Assembly: GCA_027405735.1 (NCBI GenBank)
Contig: JAPEHQ010000001.1
Coordinates: forward strand, 3,224,001 to 3,288,000
DNA: 64,000 nucleotides
Origin: Mucor racemosus
Taxonomy: Eukaryota > Mucoromycota > Mucoromycetes > Mucorales > Mucoraceae
Reading direction: 5' to 3'
Shown here: positions 11,549 to 21,439 of the stretch, one piece after another
Layout: each line of letters opens with the position of its first letter
Numbering within the stretch: the stretch's first letter is position 1
Notes under the pieces: model-generated
The model's database searches: none
What the model was told of the DNA's origin: nothing
What the model saw: the letters and a program-made list of their open reading frames with translations, nothing else
Program-made: the position numbers and the translations under genes

Positions 11549-13019
11549 CTTGTTTTGAGCATATAAGAAAAGAAAGAGAAAAACAACAACAAATTAGTGA
11601 TAACAAAGTTGCAAGGTTGTATATCAAACTTTTTTTTTTTTTTTTGGCTTTTTTCTTTCCCGCAGCTTCAGTAATTTTGTTAAACTGCACCCACTTTAGG
11701 GGAGAGCTTGTGGCTAAATCAAACTACCGTGGATTAATATTATTTGAGCAATTATATACTATTCGAGTTAATTAGTAAGCTTAAATTTAAAGTCGATCCT
11801 TGTCGAAGATCTTTTTCAGTTAGGCCATCTATACCCCATGTTGATATTAATAATGCTTAGTTTGTAATATAAAACAACTTCACTTTATTAACATTTGCAG
11901 TGCAATGATCTATGACGTAAAGAGAAACATGATAACCTTTGCAATGTTCACATCAGTAAAAACTTTATTCCGCATTATCCGAAATTTTCATTCCTTGTAA
12001 GAACCGGGGAAACGATTGCATTTTATATACTGTAGAACCATTGGCCTATATACTAACGTCTTACAGACAATATAGATACGTTTCTTGTTTCTTCAATTGC
12101 TTGACATCCTTAAATATGCAAAATCTACTTTTATAAATTGGGCATATTTATTTGCACATTGACACATGAATCCTTTTGTACTTTATTGATCCAGTTTTGG
12201 CATGTCAATTATTTCCAAAGAAGTTTTTATCGGTTTTACAAATAAAATGAAGTGAAATCATTCTGACCCAGAGCGTTGGAATCAATAATTGCACGCCTTA
12301 AATTTCGCATTATTTTCAGTACCATTTGGCTTCCTTATTATATTATGAGCAGGCTTACTTAATTAAACTTTAGAGTCGATATATAGGCGATGTTGATTGA
12401 GTGCTATTTTTAATCAGTTAAATTGGATGTTTATTTAGTTATACCATCAAATGTTACATAATTGGCGCAATTGAATGTTTTTGCTGCACTTCTCTCATAT
12501 TCAGACGTTAACTGATGGTCATTTGCGATATATCAAAATAGATTGATAGAACACAGTAGATATATTTAAGTAGATAATGGGCGGCATTTTTCGATTTCGA
12601 GTCAAACTTGCAATCGTTCAAGATTTTGCTCGTAAAAATTGAAGCAAAATGATATAGATTTCCTTACGTCTAAAGAAAGTAACATATGGACATCTTAACC
12701 GAAAATACTGTTGACACGCTTATGAACTGTCATGAATCATACTGTTAAACCAACACACACAATTAAGATATATATATATTATTGTTATTTCAAATTTTGT
12801 ATACTTGATTACAGATCCTAAATATTTTTTCTTCAACATTACATTAACATAATTTAAACCTTTTTATGCAGTGTAACCAGCAACATGGAAACTTTAAATA
12901 TAAAATTGAAGTTAATCCCGATGAAGAAACAGATTTACAAATCAGGTAAACGTTTACTATGCAATATTGTTCTTTGATATGACATATTTGACTATTTTAT
13001 AACCACTCAACATGCTTTA
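11549..13019. other. Gene-free AT-rich region
   Basis: Upstream of the Zn2Cys6 gene. No supported gene. A 27-codon frame at 12868-12951 is protein-like in composition (FKYKIEVNPDEETDLQI) and has CAG before and AG|GTAAAC after it, like a spliced exon, but I cannot assign it. The rest is low-complexity. Confidence 0.4.
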
Positions 13020-13390
13020 AAGCGCTACACACAGCTTTTCAACAAGCAAAAAGGGCGCGTTTTCGATCAACACGAGAAACAACAACTCATGATTTACTAT
13101 CCATTTTTGAAAATTTCGGCTCATTTGGATCAATATTCATTGATTATGAGCATTTTTTCAGTCGCTTTACTTTTTTTTAAGCAGATAAAGAGTTTTTTTT
13201 TTGAAGCACATACTATACTCCTTCAAAAATAGCTGTTAGCTAATGAATTCAAGGTATATTATTTGTAGATTTACTGCACATGAATTGCAACTTCAGAATT
13301 CAATTTCAAATCATTATTTGATTTTATGCACATTTTCGAAGAATATTTGAAATAATCTACACAAAATGGTTGAAGAAGTACGCATTTTTG
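13020..13390 (-). repeat. Dispersed repeat R1, copy a
   Basis: Matches by eye the segments 20140-20700, 53340-54660 and (same orientation as here) 63186-64000. The most conserved part is 13240-13380, which resembles the reverse complement of 54230-54360. Relative to 63186-64000 this copy lacks the solo LTR, so it is the empty site around 13150. Divergent and without coding capacity that I can see. Confidence 0.65.
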
Positions 13391-13639
13391 ATTTCCCATT
13401 CCTTTAGGTTAGACAATTAAAATAAATAATATAACATTTCAATTAGCCATGAATAATATTTATCTTATTTTTAAAAGAATAAACAACATCTTATACAATA
13501 TTTTACTTAATTTTATACCAGTTTTTCACAATATACAGGCTTTTACCATAATTGAAAGAAAGCAGAATTCACTATTTATAATCAAAATAATACATATGAT
13601 AGCAACTCGAGATATCAGCCATTTTCAATTGAGTTTTTA

Positions 13640-13975
13640 AGCTGGGGGAGAAACCAATGTTTCACTGTTGAAGTATTTATATTTGCTGAGAAATTAACAT
13701 AAGTAGAAATAACTCTTTTATCAATATTCTGTAGCATCTCAAGTATAGCCCTACATTTTTTATTTCTTGATTATCTATTGAAATGGGGGCACGCTCCGAT
13801 TTTGAATATCATCATATAAAATTGTATAATCAGATATGCACAGGTGACTGAGCTTGAATCCAAAAAAGTGTTCAAATGGAAAAAAAATCCAAAAAAATCC
13901 AAAAAAAACCTTGTATGTTTAATTACTCACAAAAATGCATAGTAAGTTGAACTAGCGTATTAAATATCTTAGGTT
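13640..13975 (+). repeat. Dispersed repeat R2, copy a
   Basis: About 300 bp closely similar to 21130-21425, including the shared block ATGGGGGCACGCTCCGATTT and the run of AAAAATCC motifs. The end (AGTAAGTTGAACTAGCGTA) recurs at 32705-32725. No open frame spans it. Confidence 0.7.
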
Positions 13976-14754
13976 CAGTTTTTAATTCTGAATCGATCTG
14001 TGTAGATTTTGAAAATGTTTTTCTCATAAAATCTCTAGTAAATTTAATGTCAAATTTTAACGGTTTTTGATCAAAAAGTACCTTTCATTCAAATGTAATC
14101 CTAAAATATTCTATTTGCATATTATGTGCAACAAAATTATCTACAAAATGAGTATTTATACGTAGCTGTAACCCTATTTTTCGTGGGGATATTAATTTTT
14201 TTTTATCATTTTTTTTGGTCGGCGAAAATTTACCCTTGTATATCCTCATCCAAAATGGATCATTTTTTGTATCACCAAAAATCAATCATTCAATCTCAAT
14301 TTTCTCGACCAAAAATCAATATTTTTTGACGAGGTAAAATTCGTTCGATAGATGCTAATGAGTACTATCCTATGGTTCTAGTTTTGCATACCTGTCATCC
14401 CTTTATGGATCTCTATAACAGAAAAAGTGCTCATAAAATTTATAAAAAAATAAAAAAAGTCTTCACAATAATCCAAAGCTTAGATATCCTGGTAGAGAAT
14501 GAAAAATAAAGTAGACTTTACTTAATGACCATCATTGCAATACCTTAGTATTTTCTCGATTTATTTTCATTTCAAATGCGGTTTCTCAATTTTAAGCTGG
14601 TTATTTCTGCACTATTATTCAAATTAGTGTTAGCTTGCCTTGTAGTTTATTAAGCTACTATTATTAGATTAATGAATATTGTCGAAAACTGGCTACATGA
14701 TGAAAAATGCAAAAGCCTCAAAAACCTGGTTGGAGCTTACCCATTTTGATAAAA
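13976..14754. other. Gene-free AT-rich region
   Basis: No coding exon, RNA gene or transposon end recognised. Short open frames occur on both strands over the same bases and look random. Confidence 0.4.
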
Positions 14755-15520
14755 TTTGTTGTATTTCGCCAAGCACCATACGTTATCACCTTTTACAGTA
14801 TCAATACATCTTACAATTTATTGAAGTGCAAACTTGTTATTGAATATAAGAGACTCCTAGCATACTTAATTTATCCAGCAATTACCAAGAACGCTTGTAC
14901 CTCAATTATCACACCATATTATTACTTCATCCCAGCGGTAAATCAATCAAGCAGCTATTAAATTAGCATCCTGAGAGTTTATGGATACATACAATCTTAT
15001 TTATAGAAAGAATAATAATAAAGACTAGTAACATTTATCATGGAAAACGTAGGCTTTATTACTAGAAAAACTAATGGTAAAAGAAAGAACCAAGAGCTTC
15101 TAGGTCTTGGTTTAAAAGACTATTTATAAGAATTACATTTCAATATGAGTTAGAAATGAAATTGGCTTCAAAATTGGCTGTTTAATATCCTCGAAAACCG
15201 ACACATCCAAGTACATATAGCGCAGCATTAAAACAAAGCAACTCACAAGCTCTGCAAGCACGGTTAAATTATGAATGATCCATTTCAATCCATAAATTAC
15301 TATCAAACAGTTGTAATGGTTAAGTTGTTCCTTAAATTGCATCTCAAGATCTCAATGTCAAATCATTTTAAATGGCCATAATTTTATAATATCTAAATAA
15401 ACTATATCTTGTTTCTATCATACAGTTGAAGAACTGATTCATTACTCATTATTCACTTTTAATTGTATTCTTTTCTAAGTATTATTTATCAAATCTAAAA
15501 ATATACGACAAAATTCGAAT
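14755..15520 (+). repeat. Dispersed repeat R3, copy a, split by a solo LTR
   Basis: Pairs with 23785-24310 and 32455-32715. Blocks such as ACAGTATCAATACATCTTAC and TATTTCATCC...GCGCAGC are shared. The copy is interrupted at 14972-15203 by an LTR-like element absent from the other two copies. Confidence 0.7.
14972..15203 (+). mobile_element. Solo LTR (family L2), 232 bp, TSD CATCC
   Basis: Begins TGAGAGTTTATGG and ends AAAACCGACA. It is flanked by the 5-bp direct repeat CATCC (14967-14971 and 15204-15208). The R3 copies at about 24010 and 32680 read straight through this point, giving the empty site. A second copy of the element is at 28436-28654. TG...CA ends plus a 5-bp duplication are typical of LTR retrotransposons; no internal coding part remains. 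Confidence 0.8.
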
Positions 15521-16326
15521 GTTGCGTCCACAAGTCTGTGTACATTTCTTGGTTAAGATTATGACACAGTTTTATATGATAAGTTCTGCATTGCTGTGTA
15601 TTATGTTATAAAACTCAGTTTATATTGTACGTATTGAAGAATGTGGAAATAGTGTATGTCACCTCCTAGACGTGATTGGATATATATATATATATATAAA
15701 TAGGCTCAATTTAATAGATTAGTGATATAATTGGAGAATGCGAATATAAAAGATATTTAGTTCTTTTAATAAAGTTCTTTAGTTTTAGTGTACTCTTTCA
15801 TTTTATAACAGTTTTCCTTTATTTTTATTAAATGATTTAATACATGTTTTAGCTTTGAGATTGATATAATCTCCTGGCGTAACGTCAAAGCGCTCTTGGG
15901 TATACATGTATAATAAATATATATATATATATATACTATTTGTAAATAGATTTCTTGTATATAGGTAGCAATCAAGCAAATTTACGTAAATTTGCTCTTG
16001 TTAAAACTTGTGGTTTATAGAAAATACGTCAATAAATTTATATTTTGTGTATTATACGTTTTTTTATACTTTCAACGGTTTTACAAGTGCTTAGCTGTAT
16101 TATTCAATACTTTGTATCAGAACAAAAAATAGGAAATAATAAGTAAATTGATAAAACAACAATTAATTCTAGCCTTGTAATTTTTATTATGAAATATAAA
16201 GAATCGAAGAAAAAACAAGTTAAATAAAAAATTATGGATCGAGATTACAAACGATGAAATGCTCTAAGATGAAGGAAAAGTAACTTGTAATCTTGTAATA
16301 TAATTTGTTAAATGGAGTAGATAGTT
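15521..16326. other. Gene-free AT-rich region with TA microsatellites
   Basis: Contains TA-rich simple repeats near 15680-15700 and 15918-15936. The part nearest 16326 may be the 3' untranslated region of the short coding remnant on the minus strand. Confidence 0.4.
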
Positions 16327-16401
16327 AGCCGTTCAAAAGAGCGTTTCCAGCAACACCACGAGGAGGTCTATCTACATGTTGCCATTTGACTTTATAGCTT
16401 G
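16327..16401 (-). pseudogene. Possible 3' end of an unidentified gene
   Basis: On the minus strand a frame of 24 codons reads YKVKWQHVDRPPRGVAGNA and ends in a normal stop (TAA at 16327). Its codon usage and GC content are higher than the surroundings. An in-frame stop lies just upstream, so only the tail is open. I do not recognise the protein. It could be the last exon of a broken gene; weak evidence. Confidence 0.25.
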
Positions 16402-16432
16402 TTTACCACCATACTATAAAGTGATACTGAAA

Positions 16433-16706
16433 TCAAGCAGAGGCTATGAAAACAGTACGACTCCGATTGCCAGAAAGGGCTATAGTTTCCAACCGGTTAC
16501 CGTGAAAGAAGACTACAAGACCCCAAAAGGGGGAGAGGTCGCAAGTCCACGAATGGAGAGCAACCAGGTTAAATTGACCCAGGATTACCGATTGTACAAA
16601 GACAAACAACTGAGTATAGTAACCGAATTTATGGGAAAGCATCAAAATAGATGTCATTCCAATAAAGGTGGCAAAAGTTATCGCCTTTTCTGGATCAAAT
16701 CATTTT
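16433..16706 (-). other. Open frame of about 88 codons, unidentified
   Basis: Open on both strands over nearly the same bases (plus 16376-16708, minus 16433-16706). The minus frame is hydrophobic and could encode one or two membrane segments; the plus frame is Lys/Arg-rich. Base composition is more GC-rich than the neighbourhood, as in decayed coding DNA. It sits beside the minisatellite. Neither frame matches a family I know. Confidence 0.2.
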
Positions 16707-16860
16707 GATTCTTAAACCCGCCTAGGGTGTATCAAAAGTGAGATAACAAAAACAATGCTTTAACTTCTGAATAAAATATAGTAATCAAGAGAATACTAAA
16801 GAAACAAGACCAGAGAGACAAGACCAGATATACCAAATTGAGCTAAAAAAATATATAAAG
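16690..16860 (+). repeat. Left flank of minisatellite, direct repeat of 19330-19460
   Basis: Shares an ordered set of blocks with the right flank: GG(A/T)TCAAAT(C/T)ATTTTGA, AGGGTGT..CAAAA, AATCAA(G/A)AGAA, and GAGCTAAAA. Identity by eye is about 70%. The pair brackets the 21-bp tandem array. Confidence 0.5.
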
Positions 16861-16924
16861 CATATGAGAAACTGGATATTCCAAATTGAGATCAGATGTT
16901 GATAGTACCTTTTGAACTTTCAAT

Positions 16925-18850
16925 AATGCAACTTCATGAATTGGAACCAGAGAAGCATTAATTTAGACCAGACGTGCATAAATTTAAACCAAATAAGAAT
17001 GAATTGAGACAAGACGGTGAATTGAGTACAGATAAGTAGAAACTGACACCGGATGAGCATGAGTTAGAATCAAATAAGCATAAATTAATACCAAATAAAC
17101 ATGAATACAAACCCGAATAACACGAATTTAAACTAGAAGACCACCAACTTAGACAACAAGAATACGTCGTTGGACCAGATGAGCAATAAATTAAGACTAA
17201 AAAAGCATAAATTAAAACCAGATTAGCATTACTGTAGACCCAACGGACATATGTTTATACCATAAAGAGCGTAAACATAAACTAGAAAACACAATGTTAG
17301 ACCAGAATAGCATGAATTGAGATTTGAAGTGTATGAATTTCGACTAGGTACCAGATATAAAGAAATTGGCACCAGATAAGCATGATTTGGGGCCACATAA
17401 GTAAAATTTTATACCAGAAGAACGTAACATTAGACTAGTTGAAAATAAATTAAGATTAGATAAGCATATACAGTAAATCGATGCAGTTAAAAATAAATTA
17501 ATAGATTACCATAAATTAAAACCAGATGTAAAGAAATTCATATCAGATGAGCGTGCTTTGAGACCAGATACCTAAGGATTGAGACCGTATGAAAATGACT
17601 TGATACCAGGCAGTTAAGAATTTATACCAGTGCTGCATTAGTTTAAACCAGATACGCGAGAATTGAGACCAAAGAAGCATAAAGTGAGACCAGGAATGAA
17701 TCTTTTTAGACCAGATAAAGATAAATTAAAACCACATGAGTATAAATTGAGACCAGATAACGATGCATTGACACCAGATCAACATAAATTTAAACCACAA
17801 ATGCATGGATTTAGACCAGATGTTACAAAATTGAGACTAGATGAGCATAAACGTAGACCAGATGATGATTTAGATTGATACCAGATACGGACAAATAGAG
17901 ACCAGATAATAAAAGCATAAATTGACAGCCAAAGAGCACGAATTGGGACCCAATAAACATAAATTCATAACAGATGAGCATAAATTAGAATCAAATATAC
18001 ATGAATTATTGCCTAATAAGCATAAATACAAACCAGAAAAGCACAAATATAGACCAGAAGAGCACAAATTTAAGCTAGAAGAACACGAATTTAGACCATC
18101 ACAAGAGTACCTCGTTAGACCAGAAGAGTACGAATTGATACTAAAAGAGCATAAACTAAAACTAGACTAGCATTAATGTAGGCCAAATAAACATCACAAA
18201 TTTAGACCTGAAGTACACGCATTTAAACCAGAAGAGTACGAATTTAGACTAGGAGAACACGCCTTTAGACCTAACGAGTACAATACCAGATGTAAATAAA
18301 TAGAGACCAGCTAAGCATGAATTAAGTCCAGAAGAGCATGCTTGAGACCAGATGGGAATGAATGTTGACCAGAAGAGCAGGAATGGAGACCACACTAGCA
18401 TAAACTGTGACCAGCAGGAGTGCACGAATTTTGAACAGATGTAAAGATATGGATCCCAAACAAACAGGATTTGACGCCACATAAGTAAGAATTTATACCA
18501 GAAGAACATAAATTTAGATTAGTTGAAAATAAATTAGACAACCTGATGAGATATAAGAGCAAATTGCAACCAGAGGAGCATAAATATATACCTGAGAAGC
18601 ATGAATTGAGACCAGAACAGCATAAATGGAAACCAGTTGAAAATGAATTAAGACCAGATACCTATGAATAGAAACCAGATAAGTAAACAAATTGAGACGA
18701 GATAAGGATAAAACCAGACTACATAAATTTGACTTTAGACCAGAAGTGTATATACCTAAACCAGACGAGCATGAGTTGAGAACAGTTGAAAACGAATTAA
18801 GACCATGTAAGCATGAATTGAGACGAGATACTGTAAAAGATGAATTATAC
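16925..18850 (+). repeat. Degenerate 21-bp minisatellite, consensus type A (about 90 units)
   Basis: Tandem units of about 21 bp with plus-strand consensus near TTGAGACCAGATGAGCATAAA. In one frame this reads as a heptapeptide, Leu/Phe-Arg/Lys-Pro-Asp/Glu-Glu/Lys-His-Lys/Glu. Two stretches stay open (17663-17878 and 17922-18170), in different frames; elsewhere stops (mostly TAA or TAG in place of AAG/GAG codons) and indels break it. The opposite strand reads Leu-Val-Ser-Ile-His-Ala-type heptads. Either a decayed repeat protein gene or a noncoding minisatellite. I know no family with this repeat. Confidence 0.85.
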
Positions 18851-19310
18851 ATTGAGAACATAAACCAGACAGTATTTTGCACAAAAGACACCGGATAAAG
18901 CAGGAAGCGACCACATTTGTTAAGAGGTATATGGTTATGCAAAATAGAAACGAGACCTTGTAGAAACGAACCCAATTTTCCAGAAAAGATTTGAGATTTT
19001 GCACTTTCCAGAGACAGAGAAGAAGATATTGCATACAAGAGACCCAATTATTTGCATAAGAAACCAAATGCTGTACAAAAGAAACTATATTGTGCTGAGA
19101 AAGACCTAATGCTGTAAAGATACCGGATATTATTGTTTTAAAAAGAGACCACATTTTATAAAAAGAATCACATTACCTTGAAAAGATACCAGCTTTTATA
19201 GAAAGAGAACCGCTTTTGCAGAAAAGACACCGCATGTTGTGGGAAAAAACCCCCAATAGTTCATACAAAGCTCGGTATCGAAGACAGATACCAGATATTG
19301 CATAGAGAAC
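18851..19310 (+). repeat. Degenerate minisatellite, consensus type B (about 20 units)
   Basis: Directly continues the type A array. Units of about 20-22 bp follow a different consensus near AAAAGAGACCACATTTTGCAT, sharing the AGACC core with type A. Unit lengths vary more. No open frame of note on the plus strand. Confidence 0.7.
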
Positions 19311-19329
19311 TCATAGCTACCAACTGTTG

Positions 19330-19460
19330 GTTCAAATTATTTTGACTCACCGTGGCCAGGGGTGTGCCAAAAATCAGATATCAATAGCTGATAACCACCA
19401 GGTAATAATCAAAAGAACTAAACGCAGATAGAATAAACCTCGTATCAGGATGAGCTAAAA
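19330..19460 (+). repeat. Right flank of minisatellite, direct repeat of 16690-16860
   Basis: See the left flank for the shared blocks. The direct repeat on both sides suggests the array sits inside a larger duplicated or inserted unit. Confidence 0.5.
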
Positions 19461-19526
19461 GAAAGTTAAACAAGTAGAGCGACTTGTTTTTCTTTTACTC
19501 AAACCTGAATACGAGGAAAGTTTATG
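19432..19526. repeat. Imperfect inverted repeat (hairpin)
   Basis: Arms of about 33 nt: 19432-19464 (ATAAACCTCGTATCAGG...) pairs with about 19489-19526 (...CCTGAATACGAGGAAAGTTTAT). The loop holds a second palindrome, AACAAGT...ACTTGTT (19468-19488). Could be a MITE remnant or a structured RNA; no target duplication seen. Confidence 0.6.
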
Positions 19527-19591
19527 ATAAAAGCTTCGTTGAAATTTCACGCACCAAACGTTATTTTAACGTCGAAACTCCCACCTAACCT

Positions 19592-19726
19592 TCATCAGCC
19601 ACGCATAGAACTTTATCTTGCAAGATACTATAGTAAGCCTTAGCCAACAACGGATAAGGCACATACAAGATAGACTCGTAATTCCACCAAACCATATGGT
19701 TTTGCTTCATCAAATTTACCTGGTTG
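19592..19726 (-). other. Short coding-like frame, unidentified
   Basis: A 44-codon open stretch ending in TAG at 19592 has a protein-like composition (YESILYVPYPLLAKAYYSI). There is no clear start and no family match. It may be a relic of a transposon or of a gene fragment next to the array. Confidence 0.2.
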
Positions 19727-20139
19727 CTATTAAAAAAAAGGAAAAAACAGGGGGCCTTCGTGTTTTTGAATAAAGCCTAAAATTTGACTTCCGTTGATGA
19801 CGTCTTTAAAATTTTGTACAATTTAATTGAAAAGCTGTTTATATATTTGAGCCATACTGTAAGTGCAATCATCTGCGTTACAGAAATCATTGCTTTATTA
19901 GAGAGAAATATATAATAGCAATAATTTTATTTCCGGAGAGAAATTAATGACCTATAGAATCAAAATACATCTACTTTGAGAATTTAACCGAATTTAACTC
20001 AATATTAGACGAAAAGTTTTGAAAATTATCTGAGAACCATCTGAAACTATCCAAAATTTACTTGACAACAAAAGTCATGTCTTGGCGAATTTTGATCAAA
20101 GCAACTTCAAAATTTGCACGAGAATTAGGTACACATCAT
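19727..20139. other. Gene-free AT-rich stretch
   Basis: Nothing recognised. Confidence 0.4.
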
Positions 20140-20700
20140 CTTTCACTCAATGATGCCAAATGGCAACTTTCACAACTTACTGTGTATCGAGAAAATTATT
20201 GCCGTAGTGCACCAATAATTTGCTGCACACTTTATTGAAAATAATTTAAATACGGTATCTATAAACATTGGTCCAAGTAAGCTGCGACTCTACGTGCACA
20301 TAGATATCAGTATGCCATACGCCTTAAAAGTATATCAAACACAGTATCAGCTTCCATGGGTTATCGTGCATTCGACAGGTTTGAACAACAAGTTGGTGAT
20401 CTTCCATGATTGCTTAGTAAGAAGGTCAGTAAGCTCACCAGTTCTCGACGACGGATATGGATCTGAATAACCTTTCGTTGTAGTAGCAGGTACTCCAAAT
20501 GTTGATCAATAAAATTGCAAAAGGTTCAGTTCCCGGAGTTGCTGTAGAAATGGAGATATAAAAACTCGTACGTGTTCAAAATATTTTGTATCGATTGTTT
20601 CAAATACTCCTTGAAATTTTTTATGAAATCAAATAATGATTCAAAATTAAATTTTGAAGTTGAACTTAATGCACAGTAAACCTCTTACAAATAATATACA
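20140..20700 (+). repeat. Dispersed repeat R1, copy b
   Basis: The first half resembles 53340-53620 (CATGGGTTAT(C/T)GTGCATTC is shared). The second half resembles 54170-54360 and the reverse complements of 13240-13380 and 63870-64000. This copy lacks the 480-bp insert found at 53619-54098. Confidence 0.65.
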
Positions 20701-21129
20701 ATCTTGATCTCATTAGCTAAGTATTATTTTTTAGTGATTAAGGCACAACTGTCGAAAGAAACCTGTTTTCCTCTGCTTAAAAATTTCCGCGACTTTGAGG
20801 CTTCATATTTGCAAAAAGTTAAGTTATACTAACACTTTCTAATAATAGTAAAACGTATTTGTTTTGAAACACTCTATAACACATATGATAGTGGACGTAT
20901 TTTTTGAGTACTTTTATTTTTCTGATAGTTTTTTTGGCTTTTTTTTACATTCATGACATTAACTTCGTTAAGCTCTCTCAGACCCAGTTTAGGTTTTCTC
21001 AAATACATTGATGTAACGTAGAGATATCTTTCCCAAAGATGCGTATAAAAAGATACCTTCGTTTCTAACTTCAATTTTACCCTTGTATAACACCATATTT
21101 GACATCTTAAATTACCTTCTTAACCGGGG
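20701..21129. other. Gene-free AT-rich stretch
   Basis: One 66-codon minus-strand frame (20874-21074) is Lys-rich and looks random. Nothing else recognised. Confidence 0.35.
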
Positions 21130-21425
21130 AAAGCAAGTGTGTCACTTTTGAAGCTTTTATACTCACTGAAAAATTAACATGAATAGAAATAACTCTTTTG
21201 GCAAGATTCTATAGCATCTCAAATATAGCCCTACATTTTTCATTTCCTGATTATCTATTAAAATGGGGGCACGCTCCGATTTTGAATATCACCATATAAA
21301 TTGTATAATTAGATATGCACATGTAACTGAGCTTCAATTCGAAAAAGTGTTCAAATGGAAAAAAAATCCAAAAAAATCCTTGTATGTTTAATTGCTCACA
21401 AAAATGCATAGTAAGTGGTTCATGC
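21130..21425 (+). repeat. Dispersed repeat R2, copy b
   Basis: About 85-90% similar by eye to 13640-13940, colinear, same orientation. The similarity ends near GCATAGTAAGT (21405-21415). Confidence 0.7.
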
Positions 21426-21439
21426 AGAGATCTACAAAT

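Noticed and set aside
15660..15940. TA-rich microsatellites as promoters
   Set aside because: Simple repeats without a gene downstream.
16925..19310. CRISPR array
   Set aside because: Repeats are contiguous and degenerate, with no unique spacers, in a eukaryotic genome.
20400..20560. Possible Copia-type frame on the minus strand (GYSDPYPSSRTGE)
   Set aside because: Only a short open stretch and no reverse transcriptase or RNase H motifs; better explained as repeat R1.
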